A stretch of DNA of 37,766 nucleotides, taken from Clostridia bacterium. GTDB taxonomy: Bacteria; Bacillota; Clostridia; Christensenellales; Aristaeellaceae. The notes beneath the pieces were generated by a model that saw only the letters and a list, made by a program, of their open reading frames with translations, was not told where the DNA came from and searched no databases. Made by a program: the position numbers and the translations under genes. The stretch spans positions 1 to 37,766 of the forward strand of contig JAFXQO010000017.1 in assembly GCA_017527065.1 (NCBI GenBank), in the 5' to 3' direction. Position 1 is the stretch's first letter. Each line of letters opens with the position of its first letter. Positions 22,012 to 30,102 of the stretch are shown here, in pieces.

Positions 22012-23342
22012 GCACCATCGCGGCCATCGCCACGGCCCGGGGCGAGGGCGGCATCGCCATCGTGCGCGTGAGCGGCGGCGAGGCGGAACGCATACTGACC
22101 CAGGCGTTCCGGCCCGCGGGCAAGAGCATCAAGGCCCTCGAATCCCACCGGCTGTACTTCGGCCGCCTCCTGGACGCGGACGGCCGGGCCATCGACGAGG
22201 TCATGGCCGTGCTCATGCGCGCCCCCAGGAGCTACACCCGGGAGGACGTGGCCGAGATCCACTGCCACGGCGGCGGCGCGGCGGCGAACCAGGCCCTGCG
22301 CCGGGTGATCGAGCTGGGCGCCGTTCCGGCCGGGCCGGGGGAATTCACCCGGCGGGCGTTTGAAAACGGCCGCATCGACCTGAGCGAGGCCGAGGCCGTG
22401 ATGGGCGTCGTCTCGGCGGGCAGCGCGGCGGCGCTCCGGGCCTCCGTCAGGGAGCTGGAGGGCGGCGTGTCCCGCTTCATCGGCGGCTGCCGGGCCTCCC
22501 TCACGGCGCTTTTGTCCCTCATCGAGGCCTCCAACGACTTCCCCGAGGAGATCGACGAGCCGGCGACCGCCCGGAAAGTGGCCTCGGAGGCGCGCGCCAT
22601 CGCCGACAGGCTCCTTTCCCACGCCGACGAGAAGGCGGCCCGGATCCTCCGCGAGGGCCTCAGCGTGGTGCTGGCGGGCCGGCCGAACGTGGGCAAATCC
22701 TCCCTCATGAACGCCCTCACCGGCAGCGAGCGGGCCATCGTCACCGACGTGCCGGGCACCACCCGGGACGTGCTCACCGAATCCCTGAGCCTGGACGGCG
22801 TCCGCGTGGACCTGAGCGATACGGCGGGCCAGCGGGAGGCCGCCGACCGGGTGGAGATGATCGGCGTGGAGCGCGCGAGGGCGGCCCAGAAAAACGCCGA
22901 CATCGTACTGATCGTGCTGGACGCCTCGGAGGGCCTCACGGAGGAGGACAGGGCGCTGCTGGCCGGAAGGGACGAGCGCTGCGTGGTGGTGCTCAACAAG
23001 GACGACCTCTCCAGCGGCGAGCTGCCCGGCGTGGAGGCCGACATCCGCGTCTCCGCCCGCACGGGCGAGGGCGTCGCCGAGCTGGCGGCGCTCATCCGCA
23101 GGAAGGCGGGCGCGGCGGCGCTGAGCGAGGGCATGCTCACCCGGGCGCGGCACATCGCCTGCGCCAGGGAGGCCGCGGCGGCCTTGGCGCGCGCGGCTCA
23201 GGGCATCGAGGACGGCGCGCCGCTGGATATGGCCTCCGTCGACCTGTGGGAGGCCCGCCGCCTGCTGGGGGAGATCACCGGCGAGGACGCCACGGAAGCG
23301 GTCATCGACGCGGTGTTCGCCAATTTCTGCGTGGGAAAATGA
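22008..23342 (+). CDS. mnmE: tRNA modification GTPase MnmE
   Basis: A 444-residue GTPase that acts with MnmG to build the cmnm5/nm5 modification of wobble uridine in some tRNAs. The N-terminal folate-binding domain begins TIAAIATARGEGGIAIVRVSG. The GTPase domain has G1 GRPNVGKS (224-231), GTTRD (250-254), DTAG (271-274) and NKDD. The C-terminus FCVGK (440-444) keeps the essential cysteine. It overlaps dnaN by 4 bp and has no clear ribosome binding site of its own, which fits coupling. MnmG is not in the window. mnmE is usually found on the other side of dnaA with yidC and jag, so its position here is unusual. Confidence 0.96.
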   Translation: MSTIAAIATARGEGGIAIVRVSGGEAERILTQAFRPAGKSIKALESHRLYFGRLLDADGRAIDEVMAVLMRAPRSYTREDVAEIHCHGGGAAANQALRRVIELGAVPAGPGEFTRRAFENGRIDLSEAEAVMGVVSAGSAAALRASVRELEGGVSRFIGGCRASLTALLSLIEASNDFPEEIDEPATARKVASEARAIADRLLSHADEKAARILREGLSVVLAGRPNVGKSSLMNALTGSERAIVTDVPGTTRDVLTESLSLDGVRVDLSDTAGQREAADRVEMIGVERARAAQKNADIVLIVLDASEGLTEEDRALLAGRDERCVVVLNKDDLSSGELPGVEADIRVSARTGEGVAELAALIRRKAGAAALSEGMLTRARHIACAREAAAALARAAQGIEDGAPLDMASVDLWEARRLLGEITGEDATEAVIDAVFANFCVGK

Positions 23343-23358
23343 ATAACCGGAAAACACG

Positions 23359-23399
23359 CGGCGCGAAGGATCGTTTTTCCTCCGCGCCGTTTCTATTTG
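23359..23399. terminator. terminator between convergent mnmE and rlmH
   Basis: Stem CGGCGCG / CGCGCCG (23359-23365 and 23383-23389), with an inner AGGA/TCCT pairing, followed by TTTCTATTTG on the plus strand. On the minus strand GTGTTTTCC follows, so it may work in both directions. Confidence 0.75.
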
Positions 23400-23872
23400 T
23401 GATACCGCTCGTTCGCCCCGATCTTGAACGCCCGGTAGACCTGCTCCAGCAGGATCACCCGCATCAGCTGATGGGGGAAGGTGAATTTCGAGAAGGACAG
23501 CTTCTCGTCCGCCCGGTCGATCACCGCCTGGCTCAGCCCCAGCGATCCGCCGATCACCAGCGCCAGCCGCCGGCCGTCCATCGACCAGGCGGCCATTTTT
23601 CCGGCGAACTGGAGCGAATCGTAGCTCTTTCCGTCGATGCACAGCGCCACCACCCGGTCGGTCGGCCTGAGGCAGGCCAGTATCGCCTCGCCTTCCCGGT
23701 CCATCGCCCGCCTGTTCAGCGCGTCGGAGGGCCTGTCCGGCTCCGGCTGGTCCTCCAGCTCCCGCACCTCCAGGGCGCAGAAGCGCTTCAGCCGCTTCAC
23801 ATATTCGGCGCAGGCCTCCTTTTCCCATCGCTCCTTCAGCTTACCCACGCCGATGATCACAACGTTCAGCAT
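23393..23872 (-). CDS. rlmH: 23S rRNA (pseudouridine1915-N3)-methyltransferase RlmH
   Basis: A 159-residue SPOUT-class methyltransferase that methylates pseudouridine 1915 of 23S rRNA using SAM. The full family pattern is present: the start MLNVVIIGVGKLKE, LCIDGKSYDSLQFA, the SAM-knot loop VIGGSLGLS, SFSKFTFPHQLMRVILLEQVYRA, and the invariant C-terminal YHK. AGGAGG 8 nt upstream overlaps the stop codon of the CPBP gene. It is the last gene of the seven-gene minus-strand operon. rlmH is origin-proximal in many Firmicutes, so this location is conventional. Confidence 0.97.
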   Translation of the reverse strand: MLNVVIIGVGKLKERWEKEACAEYVKRLKRFCALEVRELEDQPEPDRPSDALNRRAMDREGEAILACLRPTDRVVALCIDGKSYDSLQFAGKMAAWSMDGRRLALVIGGSLGLSQAVIDRADEKLSFSKFTFPHQLMRVILLEQVYRAFKIGANERYHK

Positions 23873-23884
23873 CGCCTTTTCCTC

Positions 23885-24883
23885 CTACAGCACGCCGCAG
23901 ATTTTCAGGATATCCTCCAGATAGCCGATCATGACCGTGACCACCCCCGCCGCCAGCACCACCAAGTCCATGGGCTCCATCGGCGTCAGGTCGGGCCGCT
24001 TCGGCCCTTCGGCCCTGGGGACGAGCCGGCCGCAAAGCGCCTTCAGCCCGATCAGCAACAAGCCGAACAGCGCGCCCGAGGCCACCGTGTCCGCGATGAG
24101 GAGCGTCGTCGCCGGCTGGGATAATGTATAAATATTCATTCCAATCTCGCTGCCGAACAGGTAGGACGTGATGATCGCGGCTGAATTATACACAATATGA
24201 AATATTACCCCAATCCACAGGGAGCCGCTCTTCATCACGATCCAGCCCAGGGAGAAGCCCAGCAGCAAATGCACCGGCAGGCCCTGGACGGAACCGTGCA
24301 GCCCGGCGAAGGCCAGGCTCGAAATCACCAGCGCCCTTTCCGCGCCGCGCCGCTCCCAGGCCCCCATGAGGCCGCCGCGAAACAGCGTTTCCTCGCACAG
24401 CCCGGGAAGGACGGCCTGCAAAAGCAGCATGCCGCACAGCCCCGCCGCCGTCGCCGGCGCCGCGGAAGCGCTCTCCACCGCGCCGCCCACGCTGCGGATG
24501 AGCAGCGTCCACCAGCCCGAGACGCAGCCGCACAGGGGCACCGCCGCCACGGCCAGCCCCACGGCGTATCCCGCCACGACCGGATGGGGCGCGCGCACGC
24601 GCATGGACTGCTCGACCCCCGGGTGATTCCGGGCGTAGTTTGCCACGGGCAGCGCCAGCAGCCCCGCCTGAAACAGGAAGTCGGCCGCGGCCGCCGCCTG
24701 GACCCGGATGTCTACGCCGAAGCGCAGCATCAGCCCCAGCGAGAACTCCCGCATGGCCAGCCGGATGATGATCCGCCCGGCGACGGCCTGCAGAAACCAG
24801 GCGCACGCCGCGAACAGCGTCGGCCTGCGAAACCAGTTCTTGTACAGGTCTTCCTCAAAATCAGCCGACTGCATGCGCGTCAT
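23885..24883 (-). CDS. CPBP-family (CAAX/Abi) intramembrane metalloprotease
   Basis: A 332-residue membrane protein with about eight hydrophobic segments and the CPBP signature: E164-E165-x3-R169 (CEETLFRGG), H196 (FAGLHGS) and H229-x3-N233 (FHIVYN). The family includes CAAX proteases and bacteriocin self-immunity proteins. The start is either ATG 24883 or ATG 24874; both fit the purine-rich GGAGAAGGAG upstream, and both lie within the end of the MBL gene, so translation is coupled. The target is unknown. Placement next to an ABC exporter and a radical SAM enzyme could hint at peptide processing, but the operon also contains housekeeping genes. Confidence 0.88.
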   Translation of the reverse strand: MTRMQSADFEEDLYKNWFRRPTLFAACAWFLQAVAGRIIIRLAMREFSLGLMLRFGVDIRVQAAAAADFLFQAGLLALPVANYARNHPGVEQSMRVRAPHPVVAGYAVGLAVAAVPLCGCVSGWWTLLIRSVGGAVESASAAPATAAGLCGMLLLQAVLPGLCEETLFRGGLMGAWERRGAERALVISSLAFAGLHGSVQGLPVHLLLGFSLGWIVMKSGSLWIGVIFHIVYNSAAIITSYLFGSEIGMNIYTLSQPATTLLIADTVASGALFGLLLIGLKALCGRLVPRAEGPKRPDLTPMEPMDLVVLAAGVVTVMIGYLEDILKICGVL

Positions 24884-25685
24884 CTCCTTCTCCCACCAGG
24901 AAAAGCTCGCTTCGTCCGTCCCGACGGGCCACGCTGAGCATCACGTCCCGGCCCGGCCTGAGCCCCGCCTCGTTCAGCACGCAGCTGACGCTGGCCATGG
25001 CCAGTTCGGGAAAGTTGTTCTCGCCGCTCAGGTGCCCCAGCACGATCGATCGCACGCCGCGCTGGACCAGCTCTGCCGCCGCCTTGCCCGCCTCGTCGTT
25101 GGACAGGTGGCCCCGGTTGCCCAGTATGCGCCGCTTGAGCTCGTATGGGTATCGGCCGGCCTTCAGGGTGTCCACGTCGTGATTGGCCTCCAGCAGCAGA
25201 ACGTCCGCCCCCTCGACCTCCCGCAGCCAGCTCTCCCGCACCGCGCCGATGTCCGTCGCCACGGCCACCTTCGCCCCTCCCGCGCTCACGGTATAGCTCA
25301 CCGGATCGGCGGCGTCGTGGGGCGTGGAAAAGGAGCGCACGTCCAGATCGCCCAGGGAAAAATCCTCCCCCGCCTCGAAGGAGACGCGGCAGGCGGCGTC
25401 GATGGCCCCCAGCTTGCCGCTCATGGCCGCCCAGGTGCCCAGGCTGGCGTAGACCGGCAGGCGGTACCGCCGGGACAGCACCCCCACGCCGCTGATGTGA
25501 TCGGCGTGCTCGTGGGTGACGAGAATGGCGCTGAGCTCCTGGGGCGACACGCCGATCTGGGCGAGCTCCGCGGTGATCTTCGCGCCGGACAGCCCGGCGT
25601 CTATCAGGATTTTCGTTCTGTCCGTGCCCACGTAGAGCGCGTTGCCGCTCGATCCGGAAAACAGCGGACAAAATTGAAGCCGCAT
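24861..25685 (-). CDS. WalJ/YycJ-like metallo-beta-lactamase fold hydrolase
   Basis: A 274-residue MBL-fold protein with the metal motif THEHADH (57-63), a second ligand in STPHDAADP, D in VATDIG, and HLSGEN towards the C-terminus. The N-terminus FCPLFSGSSGNALYVG is the hallmark of the YycJ/WalJ group, described as double-strand DNA 5'-3' exonucleases or linked to cell-wall/WalRK control. There is no WalRK operon here. GAGAGGA about 10 nt before ATG 25685 supports the start. It is fifth in the operon, and its 3' end overlaps the CPBP gene. Confidence 0.88.
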   Translation of the reverse strand: MRLQFCPLFSGSSGNALYVGTDRTKILIDAGLSGAKITAELAQIGVSPQELSAILVTHEHADHISGVGVLSRRYRLPVYASLGTWAAMSGKLGAIDAACRVSFEAGEDFSLGDLDVRSFSTPHDAADPVSYTVSAGGAKVAVATDIGAVRESWLREVEGADVLLLEANHDVDTLKAGRYPYELKRRILGNRGHLSNDEAGKAAAELVQRGVRSIVLGHLSGENNFPELAMASVSCVLNEAGLRPGRDVMLSVARRDGRSELFLVGEGDDAHAVG

Positions 25686-25709
25686 GTATATTGAGTCCTC
25701 TCTGTATTT

Positions 25710-26603
25710 TTATTCAACGCCTGTCAGGTCGAAGGCCGGGATATAGGAGGCCGAGGCCGAAGCCAGCTCCTGCACGTAGCCGTCCTCCATGCCCAGGGCG
25801 AAGAGGTGATCCACCACGTCGTCGTATTCCTCCTGGGTCACGGTGCGGTTCAGCTCGGGCATCTGCGTGGCGGGACCGCAGGGGATGTACTGGGCCATCA
25901 GCGACACCCAGGTGCCCTGGGGCAGGTGGTCGTGGATCCAGCTCAGCGCGTCCTTGGACTGCCGCGCGCGGCCGGGAAGGATCAGGTGCCGTATGAGCAG
26001 GCCCCGGGTCATGACGCCCTCCTCGTCGAACTGGTTCTCGCCCACCTGGCGGCGCATCTCCAGCAAGGCCTTCTCCGCCACGACGGGATACGCCGACGCC
26101 CGGGAGAAGCGGCTCGCCCCCTCCGGGTCCACGTATTTGAGATCGGGCAGATAGACCTGCACGTGGCCCTCCAGCCGCGCCAGGGTGTCAAGCGTCTCGA
26201 AGCCGCTGGTGTTCCAGACCACGGGCACGGGCAGCGGCTCCGCCAGCGCCTCCAGGATGGCGTTCACGAAGTGCGTGCCCGTGACGAGGTTGATGTTGTG
26301 GGCCTCGTCCTCGGCAATCAGCCGGTCGAATATGCGGCGAAGGCCCGCGGCGTCGGTCTGCTTCCCGAAGCAGCCGCGGCTGATCATGTCGTTCTGGCAG
26401 TAGACGCAGCGCAGCGTGCAGCCGCTGAAGAACACCGCGCCCGAGCCCCGGGAGCCGCTGATGCAGGGCTCCTCGTCGAAGTGCAGCGCCGCCCGGGCCA
26501 CCACCGGCTGTTCACCCATGCGGCAGAAGCCCTTGCCCTGGCCCGGCGCCTCGCCGCCGCGCTTCGCGCCGCACTGGCGCGGACAGAGATTGCAGACAAA
26601 CAT
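25710..26603 (-). CDS. radical SAM protein, PflA-like (pyruvate formate-lyase activating type)
   Basis: A 297-residue radical SAM enzyme. The SAM [4Fe-4S] motif is C62-x3-C66-x2-C69 (SGCTLRCVYCQN). An N-terminal cysteine group (C4, C7, C11, C27; CNLCPRQC...GFCRMGE) precedes it, as in the PflX-like proteins annotated as pyruvate formate-lyase activating-enzyme homologues. LVTGTHFVN and VWNTSGFE are later family segments. ATG 26603 is used; the reading frame continues upstream only as an artefact within the ABC gene. It starts two nucleotides after the ABC stop. The glycyl radical or other partner is unknown, as no pfl-like gene is in the window. Confidence 0.85.
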   Translation of the reverse strand: MFVCNLCPRQCGAKRGGEAPGQGKGFCRMGEQPVVARAALHFDEEPCISGSRGSGAVFFSGCTLRCVYCQNDMISRGCFGKQTDAAGLRRIFDRLIAEDEAHNINLVTGTHFVNAILEALAEPLPVPVVWNTSGFETLDTLARLEGHVQVYLPDLKYVDPEGASRFSRASAYPVVAEKALLEMRRQVGENQFDEEGVMTRGLLIRHLILPGRARQSKDALSWIHDHLPQGTWVSLMAQYIPCGPATQMPELNRTVTQEEYDDVVDHLFALGMEDGYVQELASASASYIPAFDLTGVE

Positions 26604-26605
26604 CC

Positions 26606-28381
26606 TCAGCTGATCTCCTTTCCCTGGTCCCGGGCGGCGTTCATGGCGGCGTACAGCCCGCCCTTCGCCATGAGCTCCTCGTGGGTGCCCCGCTCGGCGA
26701 TGCGGCCGCGCTCGAGCACGTAGATGGCGTCGCAGGAGCGGATGGTGGACAGGCGGTGGGCGATGAACAGCGCCGTACGGCCCTCCGAGATGCTCTCGAT
26801 GGATTTCTGGATCACCCGCTCGGTCTCGGAGTCGATGTTGGCCGTGGCCTCGTCCAGCACCAGTATGGCCGGGTCGTGGGCGATGGCCCGGGCGAAGGAG
26901 AGCAGCTGCCGCTCGCCGGTGGAGAAGGTTGCGCCCCGCTCGGCCACGTGGGCGTCCATGCCCCGGTGCAGGCGGTTGACGAAGCCGTCCGTGCAGGACA
27001 GCTCGATGGCCCGCCGGATCTGGGCGTCGGAGATGTCGCCGTGGATGCGGATGTTGTCCGCCACGGTGCCCGTGAAGAGGAACACGTCCTGCAGCACCAC
27101 CGCGATCTGCCGCCGCAGCGCGCTGAGGTTCCAGTCGTTCACCGGCACGCCGTCGATGAGGATCTCGCCCCGCTGGGGCGTGTAGAACCGGCTGATCAGG
27201 CTGATGATGGTGGTCTTGCCCGCGCCGGTCGCGCCGACGAAGGCCGCCTTCCTGCCGACGCCGACCGTGAAGCTCACGTCTTTGAGTACCCAGTCCTCGC
27301 CGGCGTAGGCGAACCATACGTTTCTGAATTCCACCTCGCCGCGCATGGGTCCCTCGTAGCCGGGCGCGTCGGGCTCCTCCAGGCGTCCGGCGTCGTCCAG
27401 CAGCGAAAACACCCGGTCGGCCGACACCAGCGCGGACTGGACCGAGTTGTACTTCTCAGCCAGGTCGTTGATGGGATCGAAGAACTGGCGGATGTAGCTG
27501 TTGAACGCCACGATCACGCCCACCTCGATGACGCCCGTCTCCACGCGCCCGAAGGCGTACAGGAGCAGTATGGCGATGGCCACCACGTTGATCAGCTCCA
27601 TCAGCGGCCGCATGATGGAGTTCATCGTCACCTGGAAGAGGGTCGTGCGGCGGTACTGCCGGTCCAGGTCGTAGAGCTGGTCGTATTTGTTTTTCTCCTT
27701 GGAAAAGGCCTGTATCACGCCGATGCCGCTGATGCTCTCCGACAGGAAGCCGTTGATGCGGCCGATCAGCGCCTTCATCTTCACGAAATTGCGCCTGAGC
27801 GCGCCCTTGCACAGCAGCGTGATGAGCACGATGAGGGGCAGCGTGACCAGGCCCATCAGCGCCAGCCGCCAGCTCATGGCGAACATCATCGCCACGATGC
27901 CCACGATGAGGAACACATCCTTGAACAGGCCGATCAGCACGTCCACGTAGAATTCGTTCAGCGTCTCGATGTCGTTGGTGGCCCGGGTCAGCAGGCGGCC
28001 GCTGCCCATGGCGTCCATGTCGGAAAGGGGCATGCGGTGGATGTGGTCGAAGGTCTTCACCCGCAGGGTGGCCAAAATCTTCTGGCAGACCCGCGACAGG
28101 ATGCGGGACTGGAACATGCCCGCCAGGGAGCCCACGGCGATCACGCCGAAATACAACAGCCCCAGGGCGACCAGCGGCTTCACGCCCGCGCCGCCGCCGG
28201 AGGTCAGGTAGTCGTCCACCACGATTTTCAGCACGTAGGGCTTGACCAGCTCCGCCGCGTTGACCAGCAGCACGCAGAGCACGCACAGCCCGATGGCCGG
28301 CAGATAGGGCGTCATGAGCTTCATCAGCCGCAGCACCACGCCGCGTCCCGCGCCCTTTTCCAGGCGTTTTTTCTCGCTCAC
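26606..28381 (-). CDS. heterodimeric ABC exporter subunit, catalytic-site half (YheH/BmrD-type)
   Basis: A 591-residue half-exporter with six membrane segments and a C-terminal ATPase. Walker A is GATGAGKT (383-390), the signature is degenerate STGERQ (487-492) rather than SGGQ, Walker B has the catalytic E511 (ILVLDE), and the H-loop is H542. With its partner upstream it would form a transporter with one functional and one degenerate ATP site, like BmrCD or TM287/288. GTG 28381 overlaps the partner's TGA stop (GTGA) and has GGAGG just upstream. It exports an unknown small molecule or lipid; drug export is only one option. Confidence 0.9.
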   Translation of the reverse strand: MSEKKRLEKGAGRGVVLRLMKLMTPYLPAIGLCVLCVLLVNAAELVKPYVLKIVVDDYLTSGGGAGVKPLVALGLLYFGVIAVGSLAGMFQSRILSRVCQKILATLRVKTFDHIHRMPLSDMDAMGSGRLLTRATNDIETLNEFYVDVLIGLFKDVFLIVGIVAMMFAMSWRLALMGLVTLPLIVLITLLCKGALRRNFVKMKALIGRINGFLSESISGIGVIQAFSKEKNKYDQLYDLDRQYRRTTLFQVTMNSIMRPLMELINVVAIAILLLYAFGRVETGVIEVGVIVAFNSYIRQFFDPINDLAEKYNSVQSALVSADRVFSLLDDAGRLEEPDAPGYEGPMRGEVEFRNVWFAYAGEDWVLKDVSFTVGVGRKAAFVGATGAGKTTIISLISRFYTPQRGEILIDGVPVNDWNLSALRRQIAVVLQDVFLFTGTVADNIRIHGDISDAQIRRAIELSCTDGFVNRLHRGMDAHVAERGATFSTGERQLLSFARAIAHDPAILVLDEATANIDSETERVIQKSIESISEGRTALFIAHRLSTIRSCDAIYVLERGRIAERGTHEELMAKGGLYAAMNAARDQGKEIS

Positions 28382-30093
28382 GCTTCCTCCGCCTCCTTCT
28401 GCTGCTCGCGCCAGAAGCGGGCGTAAGCGCCGTTCCGGGCGACCAGGTCCTCGTGGCGGCCGCGCTCGATCAGACGGCCCTCGTCCAGGCAGATGATCTC
28501 GTCCGCGTTCTGCACCGCGCTCAGGCGGTGGGATATGATGATGACCGTGCGGCCCCTGAACTGCTCCCGGAGCTGGTTCAGTATGAAGGCCTCGGTCTTG
28601 GTGTCCACGGCGCTGAGGGTGTCGTCCAGCAGCAGGATCTGCGGCTTCCTGGCCAGCGCCCGGGCCAGGGCGGCCCGCTGCCGCTGGCCGCCGGAGAGAT
28701 GGTTGCCGCGCTCGCCGCACAGGGTCTGCATGCCGTCCTGCAGGGAATCCATGTCCTTTTCCAGGCCGCTGGCCCGGACGGCCTCCCGCAGGGTCTCGTC
28801 CGAGCAGCCGGAGAAGAAGCGGATGTTTTCCTCCAGCGTGGTGTCGAACAGGAAGCCGTCCTGGGGCACGTAGCCGATGGCCTCCCGCAGCGAGACGGCG
28901 GGAATATCCCGCACGTCGCGGCCGTCGATGAACAGCTGCCCCCGCTGGGCCATGGCCGTCTTGATGAGCAGCTTCAGTATGGTGCTCTTGCCGCTGCCCG
29001 TGGCCCCCACGATGCCCAGCACGCCGCCGGCCGGCAGGTCGAAGGAGATGTCGCTGAGGGCCTGGCGCGAGCCGTCGGTATATTTGAAGGTAAGCGCCTT
29101 CGCCTCGATGTGGCCCTTGATGGGCACGCCGTCCGGCACGCGCTCGAATTCGTCGATTTCCGGTTCGGACATGACGCCGTCAAGCCGCCTGTAGGAGGCC
29201 AGGCCCCGCTGGAACAGGTTCATGATGCGCCCCAGCGACACCACCGGGCCTTTGATCATCACCAGGTAGCTGTTGAAGGCCACGTAGTCTCCCAGGGAGA
29301 TGGTTTTGTTCAGCACCAGCGCGCCGCCGTAGATCATGCCGATGACGAAGCTCGCGCCGAAGATCAGCTCGATCACCGGGCTCAGCAGCGCCGAGGCGTC
29401 GTTCAGGCTCACGTTCGCGGCCCGCATGGTGTCGCATTCGGCCTCGAAGGCCTCCTTCTGGGGCTTTTCCTGGGCGAAGGCCTTCAGCACCCGCATGCCC
29501 ATGATGTTTTCCTGAACATGGCCCGACAGGGAGGCGAACAGCTCCTGCACCCGGCGGAAGCGGATGCGCACCTGCCGGCTGATGATCACGATGGCCGCCA
29601 CCGCCAGTGGCACCGGCAGCAGCGACAGCGCCGTCAGTTTCGGGTTGACGCCCGCCGCCATGGTGGAGATGGAGAAGATCATGGAGGACACGCCGTTGAG
29701 CAGCTGGGCGAAGCCCGGCCCGAAGGTCTGCCGCACGGCGTTCACATCGTTGATGGCGTAGGCCATCAGGTCGCCCGTCCGCGTGCGGCTGAAGAAGCTG
29801 ACCGACAGCTTCTGGATGTGGTCGTAGAGCTGGTCCCGCAGCACGATCTCCATCTCGCGGGAATTGCCGATGATGAAAAACCGCCAGCCGTTCCGCGTGA
29901 CGAATATGCCCACGCCCACCAGCACCATCAGCAGCACTTCGTGGGCGAAGGCCGGCCAGTCGCCCTGCCCCACCAGGTCGATGGCCCCGCCCAGCAGCTT
30001 GGGGGACCGGGTGCCCAGCCAGGCGCAGGTCACCAGCAGGATCGCGCCGGGCAGGTACTTCCAGCCATGTTTCCGAAAGAATGGTTTCAGCAT
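28378..30093 (-). CDS. heterodimeric ABC exporter subunit, degenerate-site half (YheI/BmrC-type)
   Basis: A 571-residue half-exporter: an N-terminal six-helix membrane domain and an ATPase with Walker A GATGSGKS (363-370), a canonical signature LSGGQ (466-470), and Walker B ILLLDD (486-491), where Asp491 replaces the catalytic glutamate. This is the complementary pattern to its partner and shows the pair forms a heterodimer with asymmetric ATP sites. AGGAGA 5-6 nt before ATG 30093 overlaps the stop of the metallophosphoesterase gene. The overlap of its own stop with the partner's start argues for equimolar synthesis. Confidence 0.92.
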   Translation of the reverse strand: MLKPFFRKHGWKYLPGAILLVTCAWLGTRSPKLLGGAIDLVGQGDWPAFAHEVLLMVLVGVGIFVTRNGWRFFIIGNSREMEIVLRDQLYDHIQKLSVSFFSRTRTGDLMAYAINDVNAVRQTFGPGFAQLLNGVSSMIFSISTMAAGVNPKLTALSLLPVPLAVAAIVIISRQVRIRFRRVQELFASLSGHVQENIMGMRVLKAFAQEKPQKEAFEAECDTMRAANVSLNDASALLSPVIELIFGASFVIGMIYGGALVLNKTISLGDYVAFNSYLVMIKGPVVSLGRIMNLFQRGLASYRRLDGVMSEPEIDEFERVPDGVPIKGHIEAKALTFKYTDGSRQALSDISFDLPAGGVLGIVGATGSGKSTILKLLIKTAMAQRGQLFIDGRDVRDIPAVSLREAIGYVPQDGFLFDTTLEENIRFFSGCSDETLREAVRASGLEKDMDSLQDGMQTLCGERGNHLSGGQRQRAALARALARKPQILLLDDTLSAVDTKTEAFILNQLREQFRGRTVIIISHRLSAVQNADEIICLDEGRLIERGRHEDLVARNGAYARFWREQQKEAEEA

Positions 30094-30102
30094 GGTTTTC
30101 TC

